DNA of 36,364 nt from assembly GCA_017549605.1 (NCBI GenBank), contig JAFYUH010000163.1:1-36364 (forward strand), given 5' to 3'. Shown piece by piece: positions 35,056-36,364 of the stretch (position 1 is its first letter; every line of letters starts with the position of its first letter). This stretch comes from Bacteroidales bacterium. GTDB taxonomy: Bacteria > Bacteroidota > Bacteroidia > Bacteroidales > F082. Made by a program: the position numbers and the translations under genes. The notes beneath the pieces are model-generated. The model worked only from the letters and a program-made list of their open reading frames with translations, ran no database searches and was not told where the DNA came from.

Positions 35056-35961
35056 ATGTCGATAATAGTTCAAAACGTCACTAAACAATACGATAATCAA
35101 TTAGCGCTCAACGATGTATCATTAACAATTGGCAAAGGAGAAATCGTCGGATTACTAGGCCCTAACGGCGCAGGAAAATCCACATTGATGAAGATCATAA
35201 CATGCTTCATCCCTCCTACCAAAGGAACTGTCAGCGTTGAAGGTTTTGACATCTGGGAACAATCAATGGAAGTGCGCAAACGCGTAGGTTATTTACCTGA
35301 ACACAACCCATTGTATTTGGACATGTATGTTAAAGAATATTTAGAATTTGTCGCTGGCATACATCACATCACAGGACAAGAAGCCAGCAGGCGCATCAAC
35401 GAGATGATCGAGATGACAGGTCTTGGCGTCGAGATGCACAAGAAAATCGGAGCATTATCGAAGGGTTACAGACAACGTGTAGGTCTTGCTCAAGCCATGA
35501 TTCACAACCCATCAGTCTTGATTCTCGACGAACCTACTTCAGGTCTTGACCCAAATCAATTGATCGACATCAGACGTCTGATCAAAGACCTTGGCGAAGA
35601 GAAGACCGTTTTATTATCGACACACATCATGCAGGAAGTAGAAGCGCTTTGCGACAAAGTCATTATTATTAATAAAGGTATAGTCGTTGCCAACGACAAC
35701 ATCGAGAACCTGACCAAGGAATCCGACAATGTCTTGGTCGTGGAATTCGACGGCAAAGTGACAGCAGAAATGCTCAACGACATCGTTGGTCTGAAGCAAG
35801 CCAAAGCCATCCAGGACAGCCATTGGATTTTAGAGCCAAAGGCAGATTTAGACATCCGACAAGACCTCATGCGCTGGGCTATTAATAATAATGTGATAAT
35901 AAAGAGCATGCAGAGAGAAGAAACAAGCATTGAAGAGTGTTTCCAAAGACTCACGAAATAA
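35056..35961 (+). CDS. gldA: ABC transporter ATPase, GldA-like
   Basis: A 301-residue ATP-binding subunit of an ABC-2-type exporter, peripheral on the inner membrane. Walker A is GPNGAGKS (35-42), the signature is LSKGYRQRVGLAQ, Walker B is VLILDEPTSGLDP, and the H-loop is LLSTHIMQEVE. The opening MSIIVQNVTKQYDNQLALND, the motif VGYLPEHNPLY, and the C-terminal extension after the ATPase domain are as in GldA of Bacteroidetes, where it pairs with GldF and GldG. Neither permease follows here; the next gene is rplM. The orthology to GldA is likely, but non-gliding Bacteroidales also carry it and its substrate is unknown. The start was chosen by the -7 box; 38 further codons are open upstream. 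Confidence 0.85.
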   Translation: MSIIVQNVTKQYDNQLALNDVSLTIGKGEIVGLLGPNGAGKSTLMKIITCFIPPTKGTVSVEGFDIWEQSMEVRKRVGYLPEHNPLYLDMYVKEYLEFVAGIHHITGQEASRRINEMIEMTGLGVEMHKKIGALSKGYRQRVGLAQAMIHNPSVLILDEPTSGLDPNQLIDIRRLIKDLGEEKTVLLSTHIMQEVEALCDKVIIINKGIVVANDNIENLTKESDNVLVVEFDGKVTAEMLNDIVGLKQAKAIQDSHWILEPKADLDIRQDLMRWAINNNVIIKSMQREETSIEECFQRLTK

Positions 35962-35975
35962 AGTTAAAAGTGTAA

Positions 35976-36126
35976 AGTTAATAGTTTATAGCAGTTAGAA
36001 AGTTTAAAGTTTTTGGGTTTAGGTTGTATACAAAAAATGACATATAATTTTTCAAAAAAAATACTTATTTTAACAGTATTTGACCACTTCAAACCATCAA
36101 CTCAAAACTACTATAAACTATTAACT
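35976..36126. repeat. 21-bp inverted repeat between gldA and rplM
   Basis: The 21 bp at 35976-35996 and the 21 bp at 36106-36126 are reverse complements with one mismatch, separated by 109 bp. Both are built from AACTATA-type heptamers. A smaller hairpin AAATAC/GTATTT lies inside. It may end gldA transcription or isolate it from rplM, though there is no classical T tract. The rest of 35962-36156 is AT-rich and holds no credible gene. Confidence 0.75.
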
Positions 36127-36156
36127 ATGAACTATAAACTTTTTTTTCGCAAGGTA

Positions 36157-36187
36157 TTGTTTTATAAGAAAAAAAGTTTTAATTTTG
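36157..36187 (+). promoter_or_regulatory. Promoter of rplM
   Basis: TTG (36157-36159) and -7 box TAATTTTG (36180-36187) are separated by 20 nt, the best-spaced promoter on the plus strand. The leader of about 56 nt holds small inverted repeats CTGT-ttt-ACAG (36192-36202) and ATGTTG..CAGCAT (36215-36232). Confidence 0.65.
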
Positions 36188-36249
36188 CACCCTGTTTTAC
36201 AGAATAGAAAACAAATGTTGAACAAACAGCATAAATTATTATTAATCAA

Positions 36250-36364
36250 ATGGATACATTAAGTTACAAAACAATTAGCGTCAACAAAGAAAACGCCAAC
36301 AAGAAATGGTACATCGTTGATGCTGAGGGCCAAGTACTTGGTAGATTAGCTTCAGAAGTAGCAC
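36250..36364 (+). CDS. rplM: Ribosomal protein L13 (5' part, cut by window end)
   Basis: The first 38 codons of ribosomal protein L13 of the large subunit. [20 protein letters not shown] is the Bacteroidetes-type N-terminus, followed by [18 protein letters not shown], the conserved L13 motif. The frame stays open to the window edge. In bacteria rplM is normally followed by rpsI, which would lie outside this window. Confidence 0.93.
   Translation, partial: MDTLSYKTISVNKENANKKWYIVDAEGQVLGRLASEVA

Noticed and set aside
36013-36207. 64-codon frame before rplM
   Set aside because: It consists of the inverted repeat arm and T-rich DNA and runs through the rplM promoter.

Overview
The window looks like a chromosomal segment from an uncultured, probably host-associated Bacteroidales bacterium. 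The evidence is type IX secretion system (T9SS) C-terminal sorting domains, Bacteroidetes promoter -7 boxes (TAnnTTTG) in front of most genes, several short lipoproteins with FISUMP (Fibrobacter succinogenes major paralogous) domains, a GldA-type ABC ATPase, and a Bacteroidales-type metK and rplM. No tRNA, rRNA, CRISPR array, prophage or complete insertion sequence was found.

Layout, left to right. (1) 1-350: a structured GC-rich element (Flavo-1-like) followed by degenerate short repeats. (2) 393-6358: two tandem T9SS-exported adhesin-like proteins, each behind an identical TATATTTG box and each with its own terminator. (3) 6488-8889: an oxidative-stress module, with thioredoxin and an archaeal-type (Prx6-group) peroxiredoxin reading left and a divergent OxyR with both redox cysteines. 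(4) 8955-10288: a REP doublet (REPIN) and an AAA/DUF4143 ATPase. (5) 10581-18239: housekeeping genes on the minus strand, namely a transglutaminase-domain lipoprotein, purA with a candidate structured leader, bifunctional (p)ppGpp synthetase/hydrolase, and GAPDH. (6) 18535-20322: lepA, possibly leaderless, flanked by inverted copies of a 24-bp heptamer repeat. (7) 20549-26198: an accessory block with a PD-(D/E)XK nuclease-like protein carrying an unrecognised N-terminal domain, a large FISUMP lipoprotein translationally coupled to a small protein with a C-terminal sorting tail, and two tandem FISUMP paralogs, one of which has lost its lipobox cysteine. (8) 26412-32472: a beta-mannosidase lipoprotein, cutC, and divergent mutS2. 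(9) 32515-36364: a family 2 glycosyltransferase, metK under an apparent SAM-II riboswitch, divergent gldA, and the 5' end of rplM.

The signal the genes do not explain is intergenic. Nearly every gap holds degenerate 7- or 8-bp tandem repeats, and in six cases they fill the space between a stop codon and its terminator hairpin, sometimes running into the last codons. On top of these lie two palindromic REP-like families and a perfect 20-bp inverted repeat resembling two fused IS3-type ends, nested inside one REP copy. The best candidates for new regulatory biology are the metK SAM-II aptamer whose pseudoknot strand covers the AUG of a 22-codon upstream ORF, and a compact three-way-junction fold at the 5' end of the purA transcript.

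All calls come from reading the sequence by eye. Domain names rest on recognised motifs and not on database searches.
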